From Coniferiporia sulphurascens (lineage: Eukaryota; Basidiomycota; Agaricomycetes; Hymenochaetales; Hymenochaetaceae), in NCBI GenBank assembly GCA_002794785.1, contig NBBA01000011.1:124001-188000 (forward strand): a stretch of DNA of 64,000 nucleotides. The letters are read 5' to 3'. Made by a program: the position numbers and the translations under genes. The notes under the pieces were generated by a model. The model made no database searches. It had not been told where the DNA came from and worked only from the letters and a program-made list of their open reading frames with translations. Below, one piece after another: positions 1 to 12,457 of this stretch (position 1 is its first letter; each line of letters starts with the position of its first letter).

Positions 1-1
1 A

Positions 2-400
2 GGAGAAATCATCTACGTTGGCATAGGAGATATCAGAATATGTTCTATTTTAAAAGCGCCGCGCATTGGCCTCGGAGCATGGGTTCCGGCTGTGAGTATA
101 CTTTTTTCAATACTATGGCAGGGTCAAAAAAAACTGAGGAAGAATTTGTGCCAAGGTCATTTTCGATCTTTTCGCCTTCACACTATTACTTCTGAACGCG
201 CTATCACGACCACGCGCAGAGAGCCAGCGGCTTTTGGATATATTATACAAGGACGGAGTATTCTTCTTCCTCGTGAGTTCTAAGCAATATTTCATCCCAC
301 GATGTCCCAAGTGTCTCTTCGTACGTGACTCACTGATATCTTCTTTTGACAGACCACAGTTTGTTCGTCCAAATCTTCTCTTTGGAATCCTCGGAGCTAA
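2..400 (+). CDS. DUF6533-like multi-pass membrane protein, 3' part only (5' end outside window)
   Basis: Three exons can be read: 2-91, 156-272 and 353-400. The first ends in APRIGLGAWVPA before a GTGAGT donor. The second reads VIFDLFAFTLLLLNAL and then LLDILYKDGVFFFL. This is the pattern of basidiomycete DUF6533-type proteins: a helix, a charged loop with a conserved L.RDG..YF motif, then another helix. The third exon meets a stop after about 15 codons, earlier than the usual C-terminal tail, so the end may be frameshifted or mis-spliced. The start lies to the left of the window. Function is unknown; the family is predicted to sit in a membrane. It may be a diverged relative of the array at 31.8-46.2 kb. 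Confidence 0.5.
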
Positions 401-1563
401 AAACAGCCTTAATTTTCTCTCACAACAACTACCAACGCGTACAGGTATGAGGTTGCTGAACGTTGTATTTAATTCTTTCGCACCCGTAAGCTGGCTACAA
501 CTGGTTTGCATCAAAGTGACTATAACTGACCATCACATTCCCCCATCAAGCCATCTCTCTTTTACATCGGCATAATGTGCGTACATACACGTTAATATTG
601 ACAAAGATACACTGACTAATGTTCATTCAAAATCACGCCGTCAGTTTCTCTGCGACGATCGTAACCACGGTTTCTTCACGCCTATTTCTGAGTCTGTTTA
701 CCGGCATTGATGAGGATGACTTGGACGATGGATCTTCCAACATAAGCATGGACTATATCGGCGTCGAATCCCGCCCGTAGATCCGACACATTTTAGCAGT
801 GGGACGATCACCGGACATGATCCTAATGATTACTATCTTAGTATGTGTAAAAGATCAGGTTCCTATCATGATCGGACAGATGGTAGCTGGTGGCTTAATA
901 TTAGTATATAAACCACCGCTGTAATATGTGCTACGTGCTAAACAAAAAAATGTGGGCTTGATGATGAGGAGAGCCCTCAACTCCCCGACCGTAACTACAT
1001 TGATGAACCGAATCGATCACAGAAGTACCAAATGCCATGCTTCTCAGCATCTTTACTATACAAGCTAGTGGTATGAGCATGTGCACAGCACAGAAGTTTT
1101 TATTCGGGACGCGTAGCACCGGCTTGCATGCATGTATATGTATACAGTAACTACCAGAACTTTTCGCTTCGCTTATTGTAGCGTGAACTTCCCTTCTTAC
1201 TTGTACAAATTTGAGGCCTTCATGTATCAGGGATCATTACACCCGCGTACACAAGAGATCTGCCCTTTCATGGACTCATTTGACGAACGTCATTGATGGG
1301 ATGACCGGAATGCATACCCCGAAATAGTAACACAAAATCGACTGAGGTCATGCGGCGCTCTATACTTCTATGCCAGCTGCAACGGACTTTAAAGACCGGG
1401 ACAACGATATCTATTATCGTACATGTTGAGTACTTCTTGTAGATGGAGTACATGGCGCAATTTCCTTGGAGCCAGAATATAGCATATCTGGAAAAGCACC
1501 CATCTCTTGGGCTCCTTACCAGAGAACGAATCAAACCGGAAATGATAAAAGATTATAGAGCAT
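401..1563. other. Intergenic, no gene recognised
   Basis: The stretch carries only short open frames without recognisable motifs or credible exon chains. It contains the 3' flanks of the membrane gene on the left and the P450 on the right. Confidence 0.5.
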
Positions 1564-4001
1564 TAACATGACTTCGCAGGTTCGACAACCTGGTGCACTA
1601 GTGACGTGATCTTGCTTGAACGTGGCGTGATTTTGCATTTAAAAGGTTTCGGGTGCCTTTGAGAACAAGTCAGCCCATCACTTGCGGCATTACATCAACC
1701 TTTTAGGCGCGTTTACATACCTGACAAGATTTGTTGTATACTCCCCTGACGGTGTAATCGGGACACCATTCTCGTCACGAATTTTCTGAATGTTAAAAGC
1801 GGCCAGAATCGAGGCAACGGAGATGAAGATCTACTAGAGTCTGAGTTACCGTTGGATGAGCGAGGCAAGGTATGACTTACAGAATTCTCTGCAAAGTGTC
1901 TTCCTGGACAAATCCTAGCAGGTTGCATACGACCGAATGAACATGACACTCTGCATCCTACATAAGAAACTACACACCGTCTACCGAACCCGAATGCAAA
2001 CTTGCTGGAATCGGAAATAAGGTTCTTGCCGTCCGGAGACAACCAACGCTCCGGGATGAACTTTTCAGGCTCGGCGAACACCTTCGGATCCCTCAACATG
2101 CCCCTAGGGAAAAGAGCGAGTGTGAGTTTCGTCTCAAGGGGGAACGTAAATGGAAGATGAGGTGCGCAATGCATACCAGATATTTGGATAAACCGTCGTC
2201 CCGGCGGGGATGAAATAGCCATTGTAAACGTCGTCTTCGGAGACACAGTGGGCGACACCTGTGATTTGTTTTTAAGCACATTTTTCGTAGCATGATTAAA
2301 GAATTGAGTGCACCTAACGGTCCGACAGCCTGCCATCTATAACAAAAACATTTGGTCATTCATTTCGGAGAGTAGTTAAATAGACATGATAAGAACTCGG
2401 CCCACCTTAGAATCTCGCTGCAAATGGCGTTAACGTATGGTAGATTTGGCCTGTCCTCAAAAGTGGGAAGGCTGTCCTTGCCTACTACTTTGTCCAACTC
2501 TTGTTGACCGCGTATCATTGCCTCGGGATTCAAAACCATCCCGAGAATAAACGTGAGAATGGCAGATACAGTCTGTTTAATCGAATTGATTGAGCACTCA
2601 GAGTTTAAGAGACGTCAGTAATGAACTTGCAGTATCCGCTCCCGCTAAAAAGTCAAGGTCATTAGCCAACACAAAGAGCATCATGTCGACCGGGACGAAC
2701 CTGCCACTACTACGCCCGTTACCTTCGCGATTAAGAGTTCCTCTGCAATCCTGCCGTCTTCCTGGGTGTTTGCTTCGATAAGACTACTGGTCATGGACGG
2801 GTTGGCAGTCCCGTTTGCCTGGAATACAAGTAATTGAGACGGCGTAAATCGTGAAAAGTCGTCTGCTGGAAATGGTAACGTACCAATGCTGCCTTGGCCA
2901 GATTGAATGGCTCATGAAGCATTGCCTGCGAAAGAGTATAACCTTCTTTAGCGATTTTGAGAAACTCGGTTCCTGGAAACCACGCGGGGAGATATTGTAC
3001 TGACGTGTCAAGTTAGTTCATGATGCTTCGCCATTAAAAATTGTAATCGCTCACAGGAAGGAACGATGTTGGCGAGGAAAAAAGTTTGTGCCTGGGCAAA
3101 TGCTTCTACGCCTTTGTCCACTAGCTTGATGTACGGATCATTCTTTTCGACAGCTGATGACAATGGAGTAGCGCGTAAATCCATTTTCCTTTGATCTCGT
3201 GCTAAATGGTGTCCTACCTTGGTACCCGTACACTATCATCAGAATCACTTCTCCTGCAGAACTTCATGAAGAAAAGATATCAAATATCAGGAAATCCACA
3301 CATAATGGGGCTTATAGTCAAAGTCACAGGAAATGCGGCTTACTGTCTTACGTGGTCGAAAAAGTCATCTGGTCTTTCTAGAAGATTCAATAGCAGTCTG
3401 TGGGAGGACTCGGTCTGTAGCTGATAATATTCCTCCATGCGTGTCCGCTGGAAAGAACGGTGGAGGTACTGTCTCGCCTTCCGGAGCTCATCTCCATACG
3501 GCATAGAAGGCATAAACCACTGGCTCCATCCTTCACTGTATGTATAATTTTATGATAGGCGCTTCGTAAGCACGGCACTTCGGACGAAAATGTGACCGAC
3601 ATACAGCTCAAGCATCGTGTTGTTTGGTCTTTCCGAATAGATATGGCCACGTTTCTCGAACAGCTCCATAGCAGCTTCATAGGAATTCACGAAGAGATAC
3701 GGCGACCCAAAATTCTTAACGAATACGACGTCGCCTTTCAATCTGAACGTAAGTTTCGCACAAGAAAAGGTCTTTCGGGTGTCTCACCGTATTTTTCACC
3801 CCACTGCCGTGCTGTTTCCCATTCGTTCGAGCCCGGCATGTCGAAGATGTTTCCGACAAGAGGTAGCCCCGTCGGACCTGAAGGATACGGCAAACCAAGA
3901 GCATTTTTCTTGCGTGATGAAAGCCAAGAACGCAAGTAGACAACAGTACAGACGAACGCAGCCACGTCAAGGAGCAGGAGAATCATAGTTTCTGAGTACA
4001 A
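1564..4001 (-). CDS. Cytochrome P450 monooxygenase (O-methylsterigmatocystin-oxidoreductase-like), multi-exon
   Basis: This is a microsomal haem-thiolate monooxygenase. The first exon begins MYSETMILLLLDVAAF, an N-terminal membrane anchor, followed by the proline-rich hinge LPYPSGPTGLPLVGN. Later exons give the family landmarks in order: W...MPYGDELRKARQYLHRSF (helix C), AGADTA (I helix), EILRW (ExxR), FIPERW (PERF-like), and FAFGFGRR joined across a phase-2 intron to ICPGRHFAE, which holds the haem cysteine. The last exon ends HPKPFKCKITPRSSK and then stops at 1564. About a dozen short introns are needed. I found no frame-breaking change in the exons I traced, so the gene looks intact. The substrate cannot be told. 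The gene stands alone apart from a possible flavin-oxidase remnant upstream. Confidence 0.88.
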
Positions 4002-4050
4002 GCCAGGATGCGAAGAGCGGGGGATCTTTGATTGAAGCCTAGCGATAGGA

Positions 4051-4060
4051 ACTATATAAA
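4051..4060 (-). promoter_or_regulatory. TATA-like element upstream of the P450
   Basis: On the minus strand this reads tttatatagt, about 50-60 bp before the P450 start codon at 4001. It is the only TATA-like match close to that start. Assignment is by position and motif only. Confidence 0.35.
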
Positions 4061-4768
4061 CGATTTCCCGGTCCTTACCCTTGAAACCAGGCTATGAAAA
4101 AGCCAAATAGAGAAGAAGCCACTACATTTTTAGCGGAAGTAAAGGACAAATAAATATTCCGTAACATATTCCGTAACGCCCGGAGAACATCACTGATCAG
4201 TAGGGGAGAAAAGCTATGCATGTTGGGCGGCGACCTCGCACAGATTGCGCAAAGGCGTTCGGAGTGGCTGAAGACCGAAGACCGAGCGGAGTATCTTAAA
4301 ACACTGCGGATCGAGTCTGGATTCAGAGGTACCCACGAGAGATGGGAGTCCAACCCTGTCCCTAGTACAGCGTGTTGTGTGCCAGATCGAGACCGCGCTG
4401 CCGAGGCTCAGGCTAGCACTTTTGAAACGTGCCTTGCAGCCGAATATCGGAACTGCTCCGGCATTTATCGCAATTCGATGAGGGCTCCACATTATAAGAG
4501 ATCCTGTATTGACAGGTCCTTTGACGTGCTCGAGCCATGGCGCGATGAATACCAGTTGCAGCGTCGTCCGAAAAGGGGAGATTAGTTGGCTAAACCTATC
4601 TTGTCAACATTTCCACTAACGCCATCCAGCGTTTCCATTCAGATGACAAAATGCACTATAATAGTAGAAAACGTACCCCGGACAAAAAATAACACCCAAC
4701 ATTCTTTCATCGGTACTGACTGAACCTAATTTGAGATATGGTGGCTTTCGTTGGCCCTGTCATCTGGC

Positions 4769-5650
4769 CAGCCTTACATAGGGACGGTCCCATCCATTTC
4801 AAAAAGACGGCCTGGGTCGAATACGTTCCTCATTTTTTCATATAGCCGTCATAGTAATCAAACAGGACCAACTCCAGGATGAGACCCGTCGTATTAAATG
4901 GTTCCTGAGGATAGGGAATGCAGAGACAACTAGCTTTAAGGCCGTTATTGTCTATGAGCAGTAGCAAGTCATCACTAGCGAATTCCGAGGCGTCGTCCTC
5001 GATTAGATCCTCTTGGGGCGTGTGACCCGGCCTTCAGGTAATGTACCCGTGGGGTGAGGTCTACCGTTCTTCATAAAAATATAGCGTCGACCTAGCCTCT
5101 CAGATGTTCAATGAAGTCGTGGCGACGATCAATTGCCTCGGTCTTCCTCTTCGTCCTGGTACTGCAGGGTCATAAATCGTCGGTGAGATTTCGTAGAAGA
5201 GAACGTGGTTGTTTTCCTGAGCGCTGTGCGCCGGCGCTGGGGAGGTCATGGGAAACTCCAGGTATGTCGCATGCTTTGTGGTGGACTCGTGAGAAAGAGA
5301 TATCACTATGGTCGACTAGATACGTGCACTCGAGTCTCGGGGATGGTACCCGGCGAAGGCCTTTCGAGCTCCGATACCACCGAACACCCCGGGGCCCGGG
5401 CCACTACTGGTACTTGTCAGCGACATCAGTCCCAAGAAAAAATAGCTACACACACACGTCAGTGGTTACTAGAACAACAGCATCCTGCTGGTCCTGAAAA
5501 AACCTTTGCTGGGCAGAATTCACCAGTCAACTTCCGAACATATCGATACTTTTGGTCTAAACGTGCAGCCCGTGGAAGCCGTGTGGGAAAATCAACATTC
5601 GAAACATTTTGAACTCCGATAGGCTTGATGCAGCATAACAACATCACATA
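4769..5650 (-). pseudogene. Possible remnant of an FAD-linked oxidase (VAO type)
   Basis: The 3' end reads YEKMRNVFDPGRLFEMDG and stops near 4770, which resembles the C-terminus of vanillyl-alcohol-oxidase-type flavoenzymes (…DPxxLF…). The codons just upstream, LILELVLFDYYD, are in a different frame by one base. A GPGPGVFGG string near 5370 could be the degenerate GGGPGxxGVV motif of the same family. No continuous exon chain could be built and stops occur in between. I therefore treat this as a decayed gene; it could also be chance similarity. Confidence 0.27.
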
Positions 5651-6244
5651 AGCAGACCATTTCCTACTACTTGCCGCACGTTGCTCGTGTTGTTATTGCG
5701 GCATCCTCGTTCCACACACTGGCGCCGCAAGGAGGTAATTCCTAGCGAGCTGAATTTTCATACGACCAGCGCGGCAGTCTAAGACGCACAGAATCATGGT
5801 CTCCGGGAACTTGTCGGCCGAAAGAATTTATACATCAAAAAAAAACCCTGCTCTTTCAAGTCTAGTCACTCTAGAGCTCTTTGAAGAAAAACAAGTGACC
5901 TCGCTGCGGAAAATTCTCGCTTGCGTCTTATTCTTTCGATAATCTCGATGCTTGTCTAAAGACTCTGTTCACGACAGCTGTCCGGCATGCGTCCTTTCTA
6001 AAGCGTGCTGAATCGGTTTTGACTCCACAGATCTTTTCGAGGCGAAAAGTCGCTCCGAGATTATCGAAAAAGTATCTCAGAATTATCATTATAAGGCTAC
6101 AGACATCTTGTTGCGCCTTTGGATTTCTCCGCTTCCCGAAAGTCTACATGCTTCTACTTCTTGGATTGCGCCTTTAAAGCTTGACTCTCAGCGTCGCCTT
6201 TGCTCCCTCCAGCCCACTAACTAGTCCTTAAGCTTTTCGAAATC

Positions 6245-7475
6245 ATGCTGCGAATCCTCCCAGTTTTCTTGGCTGTCGCATCCGTTGCCCTTGGGCAGAC
6301 TGTCTCTGGAGACTTTGACTGCCTTCCGGCGGGAGTCTTTACATTATGCCAGAACCTTTGGGGCGCTAGTACGGGTATTCCTCCATTAACCTTTGTGACC
6401 CACTTACCTCGTTTTTAGGCGCTGGAGTCGGGAACCAAAGCTCGACACTCATAAGTACATCCGGTGATACTATTTCTTGGGAGACCGTGTGGAACTGGGC
6501 GAATAACGAGAACAATGTCAAGAGCTGTGAGCTAAATCTTCGGGATCTACCGATTACATCGCATTCCCACCCTAACCAACATGTACTCCAAAATAATCAA
6601 TAGATGCGAACGTCGAATCCTCCACTGCTAAGGGCATTCAGGTATCATTCATCTCGTGCTATTCCTCCGATTGCAACTGAAAACTAAATTACAAGCTCTC
6701 CAACATGGCTAGCGCTCCGACTAGCTGGAGCTGGACGTACAAGACTCAGTCCGAGGGCATTCGTGCCGATGTTTCGTATGAATTTTCAGATATCACTAGG
6801 CACTGGTAGTCACTAATGGAATTCAAGTTACGACATCTGGCTTGGCCCCGCTTCGTCCGGCGACCCGGCGTCCTCGGCATCTGCGTATGAAATGTACGTG
6901 CATTATACTGTAACTCTCTAGGTTAGCGTCTCAGTCTAACATTTACATTGACAGAATGATTTGGCTGTCTGGGAAAGGAGGGTATGCTTTCGCCGCCCTC
7001 AATGCTTAAGTTAATTGTTGTTCACTTCTTTAATTAACCGGCAGCATCCAGCCGGTAGGCTCGCAGACTACTACCGGAATCAGTCTGGCAGGCCACACGT
7101 GGAATCTATGGAAGGGCCCGAACGCCAACTGGGAAGTGCTCTCATTCGTCAGTGCAGATGGAGACATTACGGACTTCAGCGCGGACCTGAATGACTTCTT
7201 CAGTGAGTTGAACCTAAATCAAAGACCCGAAATTGTGGCGCTTTGCTTACAGCTTGGATATTACGCATTAGCCTATCTTGTCGAGAATCAGGGCGTCTCT
7301 ACTAGCCAGGTACGGGCGTGACTGACTCAGTTTTAGACTTGCCTAATTGATGTTCCGCGCGCGCTCATCGTTTTTCTTTCAGTTCTTGCAATCCATACAG
7401 ACTGGAACGGAGCCGTTCACTGGGAATGCGGATCTTCTCATCAATAGCTTCAGCGTCTCTGCCTCAGCTAACTAA
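6245..7475 (+). CDS. Secreted GH12 endoglucanase/xyloglucanase
   Basis: Nine exons (6245-6374, 6419-6526, 6604-6641, 6696-6775, 6828-6893, 6955-6981, 7045-7202, 7272-7309, 7383-7475) join in frame to a 245-residue protein, the usual size for GH12. It starts MLRILPVFLAVASVALG, a clear signal peptide. WANNENNVKSYANV and SWSWTYKTQ match the family β-sandwich strands. The catalytic nucleophile sits in YEIMIWLSG (about residue 140) and the acid/base in GTEPFTG (about residue 224). The family hydrolyses β-1,4-glucan or xyloglucan with retention, outside the cell. No carbohydrate-binding module is present. All nine exons are needed to keep frame and every junction is GT...AG. Substrate preference within GH12 cannot be decided from sequence alone. 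Confidence 0.93.
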
Positions 7476-8023
7476 GGGGTCCCAAACTTAGCTATCTGTC
7501 CACGTATTCCGAGATTTTATCGATCTGATAGTACGAGAATAGGAAGGATGCGATGAGTGTATACGGTTTTATTCAAAAATCCGAGTTATCGTTACTTGCG
7601 TGAGCTGAATGAAATACTCGGCGGCTCTCAAAATCTGCACCCGGGACTTCAATTCCATTCAAACCGGATATGTGCCTAGGCAATGATCTATCCAAACGAT
7701 GAAATTAAGCATAACTATTAGTATGAGGCTCGAATCATAGTACTTGTCCTTTTTTCAAGTAAATAAATGTAAGCGACGGTAAAGAACCGTACTATCGGTT
7801 CAAGGTTCGGCGTTGTGCATGGTCTCATCTTCCTGTGTCTGAAATCTGCATCCTAAGGCTCATGCACCTTCTCTCCGTTTTGGTTCCCCACCGATGAGTT
7901 ATTGTCCACGTTTCGGGATGCAAAGCACTGCACTGGCTTGGCTGCGGTCCGCGGAAAGATGTGCTTACATCAGCTATTGTCCAACTTTGGAAATTGGGTC
8001 CACCTGCGGCTTGACCACCGACG
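7476..8023. other. Intergenic, 3' flank of GH12 and promoter of CDK9-like kinase
   Basis: No exon chain or RNA gene was seen. Minus-strand open frames entering this stretch are continuations of shadows of the kinase gene. Confidence 0.5.
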
Positions 8024-11000
8024 ATGTCGACGACATCCTCAAAACGTCCCGCGCCACGGACGCCCGAGGGTAGACCGCTGAAACGCCGTGCAACATCATC
8101 ACCGGAGGAAGGGGAACTAGACGACGCCAATGGCGTCGGCGGTGGCGACGCTGGGCCGTCGGGGTCGACGTCTGCTGCGGGCGCCAACTCCAAGTTCAGG
8201 ATCCCGTTTCCATTCAAAAGCAAAAACAATGCGGGCGCGGGTCCAATGGAAGTATCTCGGGAAGATATCGACAAGAGCGGGGCCAGAGGTATGGATCGGG
8301 GTCGCGAGCGAGAGTGGAGCAGCAAGCCGCCTGTCGTCTACGAGCGTTCGGAAGAAGATGAACGACGCTTTCGTGAAGAGGATGGTATGCGCAGGCCGGA
8401 GAGATACGTACGGACTGGTCCTACTGCCGGTGTCGCTAACAGATGGCGGGGCGCTGGTGATCATTATGAGCCGCCTTCGGTTGCGGCAAAGGATCCATAT
8501 TACCCGGTGCGCGACCGCGGTCGAGAACGCGACTGGGACTGGGAGCGCGACAATGAACGTAAACGGGGTCATGAGCCGATGCCATACACTTCCCCACGCC
8601 GCGATGCACGTTTACCTCTGCGCTCTCCGTCCAAATCCAGGTCTCCGCCATCCGTGTCGCGTGGGCCATCCCCGCTCTCGCGCTCCGCTTCCCCTCAAAG
8701 CCGCCACGAACGACAGAAGCACCGCTTGCCCACCCCGTGCAGCACGTCAATTATTGCGTCCCCTCAAAGGTACGAGCGCGAGCGAGATTACGATTGGGAC
8801 CGCGACCGAGAGCGGGACCGCGGGGACCGCTACGAGCCTTACAGCCGGGAGTATTACCACAACCGTGACCGCGATCCGCGCGGGCAATACTATCGAGAGG
8901 AGGTGGATGAATGGGATCGTCATTATCACCCCGCAGATATGCACATTGAGCGTGAACGCAGCCGTCCCCGTTACTCACGTTCACCAGTGTATCGCTCCAC
9001 TACACCGCCCCGCCGGACTTACAGTGCTATACAAACCCCGGATAACCTTCCTCCTCCACCACTCAGTTTACCTCCACCCTCTCAGCCTGACTCCGTGCCC
9101 TCGCCTGCACCCCTACTGGAGCCGTCGCTTGCAACGGAGGCGCTTCGCACGCATGAGTCTGTCTCCCTCGGGGCCCGGCGCCCTGGCGCCCCCCGTGAGA
9201 CGCGCTCACCCCCTTCAATGGCAATTCCACTGCAAAAGAAGACTCCCGCGCCTACTCTGCGTACGAAACCAACCACTCCAGTCCCGACGGTGGAAGCGTC
9301 AGCACCCGCCGTCGTTGTTAAGAAAAGGCGTGTACCCGTGAAGCGTACGCGGGATGAAGAGAAATCTGCGTACCGTCGCGTGTTCATTGGTTGTGGCAGA
9401 CGTGACGATTACGACATCATGACGAAGCTTGGGGAGGGCACGTTTGGGTATGCCATATTTAAATTATAACTGATCATATTTCTCACATGCATTCTCTCGT
9501 ATAAAGTGAAGTGCACAAGGCACTACATCGTGAGACGCGGGCGCCGGTTGCGTTGAAGCGTATTTTGATGCACAACGAGAAGGAGGGGATGCCAGTTACC
9601 GCACTGCGTGAAATTAAGATCCTCAAAGCTCTTCGGCATCCGTGCATTGTTGACTTGCTTGACATGTTTGTCGTCCCTAGTGCGCATATTCCTTCATTTG
9701 TTTTTCAGGTCTTTCTCACATAGGTTTGTTGTTCGCTTTATCTAGGCAAGGGTAAAGACACGCCTATGTCCGTGTACATGGTGTTCCCTTATATGGACCA
9801 TGACCTTGCTGGCTTACTTGAAAATGAGCGCGTCAAGCTCACGCCAAGCCAGATCAAATTGTACATGAAGCAGCTCCTCGAGGGCACCGAGTATATGCAT
9901 CACGTATGTTATAACAAGTCACTGTTTCCTACCTTCCTTTTTACTCATTATGAACAGAACAACATCCTGCATCGCGATATGAAAGCTGCGAACTTACTCA
10001 TCGCGAACAGTGGTGCACTCAAAATTGCAGATTTTGGACTTGCGCGCGCGTTTGGTCCGACGCAAGTGCGCGATGGGCGCGAGCGTCGGTACACTAATTG
10101 CGTCGTCACACGCTGGTACCGCCCGCCCGAGCTGCTGCTTGGTGCGCGACAGTATGGTGGTGAGATAGATATCTGGGGCATCGGGTGCGCTAAACTTTTG
10201 ATCATATTCCATGCGATTCGCTGATTTCGATGTCGAATTCTAGTTGTGTGCTGGGCGAAATGTTTATGCGGCGGCCCATACTACCCGGGAACTCGGATCT
10301 GGACCAGCTAGACAAAATTTGGGCGATCTGTGGCTCTCCAAATCAGCAGAATTGGCCCGATTACGACACACTCCCAGGTTGCGAGGGCCAGATCCGCTTT
10401 CGGCCGCAAGAGCGCCGTATAAAGACAGTCTATGAATCGTCAGTCCATTTATTAAACGCTAATATCGGGCGAAGTAGAAGTCGAGCAATTTATAAATTAC
10501 ATTGCAGGCTTGGGAAGGAGACCTGCGCACTACTAGACCGGCTCCTGGCACTCGATCCGCGCGAACGCATTTCGGCTTCAGAGGCACTTGACCACGAGTA
10601 TTTCTGGTCTGATCCACTACCTGCCGATCCCAAAAGGTCCGTTCGTACCTGTGTCAAATTCATACTTGCATCTTATTAGTAAGTTCTAGCTTGCCGACGT
10701 ACGAATCCTCGCACGAGTTCGATCAGCGCGGTCGGCGCCACGCGCAGCCTGCACCCATAGCGCAAGATTTGCCTAGACCCGCCCCGGGTCATGGACATGT
10801 TCGCCCACCCCATCATGGCCTTCCCCCGCCGCTGCACAACAGGCACAGCAGGGCCTTCGTAACCAACATCCGAACCAGTCCCAGAACCCTATTCCTCAAA
10901 ACTTGCCTCATCAAAACTTCCGGAACGGTGGTCCTCCGTCGTATCCGCCGACTGGCAGCGTTAATGGCAATAATAATGCTTATCCCGTAGCCGTACCACC

Positions 11001-11381
11001 GCCTATGCCGCCCCTAGGGCCGTATCAGCGTCAACACCAACTACCACCCCCTCAAGGTGGGCATGGGCTTCGGGACCTCCACGCCCCGGCCCTGGTGGTG
11101 CTGGGCCATGGAATTCACGGCCCCCATATGGTGGCCCGCCAGTACGGGCAGGTGGTGATCGCTGGTCTGATGCACCATCAAACCACTCACAACTTCCTCC
11201 ACGTCCCGCTGGGCTCCCGCCACGTCCAACAGGAGTGCCTCCGCCGAAAGGAACGCGCGGCCCTCCAGGCGGTGGCGTTTACCAGGGCCAAGAGCGTCAA
11301 CCGTACCCTCGGTACGGTGCAGACAGCGGTGGCCCGCCACCTGGTGGGGAAAGTGGAGGCGGTAGCCTAAATTATGGTTGA
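8024..11381 (+). CDS. CDK9: CDK9/Bur1-type cyclin-dependent kinase (P-TEFb) with RS-rich N-terminus
   Basis: Exons: 8024-9447, 9507-9679, 9746-9903, 9958-10184, 10244-10438, 10508-10636 and 10690 onward. The kinase domain starts about residue 463 with LGEGTFG. It carries [14 protein letters not shown] (the PITALRE helix), [10 protein letters not shown] (catalytic loop), [22 protein letters not shown], and the CDK9-like C-lobe end [13 protein letters not shown] followed by [14 protein letters not shown]9/Bur1 phosphorylates the RNA polymerase II CTD and Spt5 in the nucleus to promote elongation. The first ~460 residues are low-complexity and rich in RD, RE, RS and SP, more like CDK12/13 than CDK9. 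The C-terminal tail is Pro/Gly-rich and lies in three successive frames (see findings), so the last exon structure is unresolved. I end the gene at the stop of the PPG-rich frame (…SGGGSLNYG). Confidence 0.88.
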
Positions 11382-12457
11382 TGAAGCCGCGTTCCCGTGA
11401 TGTAAATACGTTTTTCCGTCTGTCCGTTTTGTTGACCAGAAATTTCATACCGGTAAATAATACATAGTCAACTAATTCGACTTCAGTTTTCTTCCCTTAT
11501 TGCTTTGCTTTAAACCGTCTCCCCCACATACAGCCGCTTTTCCATCCACATCTGCTCTCACATCCGACACCGTGGTCTGTCTTACCTAGATACACTCCAA
11601 CATCACTATATGCACAAACTCTTTTTATTTCTTCTCAAGTCTGTCTTATTGTACAGACTTACACATACTAGCTTCATCATCGCATACAGTTACATAGTTA
11701 CCCACGCCAAACTCAACCAATAGCAATCTTCATTCTCGTTTACTCAACTAGCGACCGATCGGGGATACATGAGAATGTTCCACATGGACCCGTCAGTGGT
11801 TACCGATTAATTCTACAAGTCGGCTTCGTGCTGCGCTCGTAACATTTCTTTACAGTAATACGTCTAGCTGGCGCTAGCAGGAGAATTGTTTGGCTTCTTT
11901 CTATTCACTGCGTGGGCTTCGACACCAATTTGCATAGTCACTAAATGATCGGTCTTCACAGCCTAGTCGAGTCTCGAAGTCGACAATTATATATGTCTAT
12001 GCCATTCATAGTTCAACCTGTTGCATAGACGACTAAGGCATATATTTATCGTTGCCTTGGTTTATCGGATCCCGCCAGATACGGCTAGCAAATCTAGTAG
12101 TAATCCTTAATACACTGGAAAAGCAGACCGGGACTCGGAGGTCATAGCGAGCCGCAGATAAGTACTAATAACAACATTGTCCGTAAAGGAAACAAGAAAG
12201 GAGTGGGTCGAGGCTGAATTTAGTTAAAAGTCCTCCCAAGAAAATAAAAGTGTGTGGAACAAGCGTACAGCTTGACAACAGTTATAATGTTATAAATTAC
12301 AAAAAAGTCCAGACAAGGTCCGTCATACTGACTGCATTGAGAACGCCAAGTGCGAAGACGTCCCGAGTGCCGCAGCCATTGCATCCATTTGTCTGCAAAA
12401 GGGAAGTCGTTAGGTATCAAGTTTTTCCGGGCTTCTCCTGAGATTAAGCGATAGTAC
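11382..12457. other. Intergenic between convergent kinase and Zn2Cys6 genes
   Basis: This is the AT-rich 3' flank of two convergent genes. It has pyrimidine-rich stretches around 11.47-11.66 kb and no credible open frames or repeats. Confidence 0.5.

Noticed and set aside
4214..4585. Overlapping 92- to 121-codon frames on both strands upstream of the first P450
   Set aside because: No homology recognised in either direction and no splice continuation.
8130..9341. 403-codon plus-strand frame and several long minus-strand frames across the kinase N-terminus
   Set aside because: They overlap the RS-rich first exon of the kinase in other frames; high GC and repeated RD/RS codons keep all frames open. 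Only the kinase frame links to the conserved domain.
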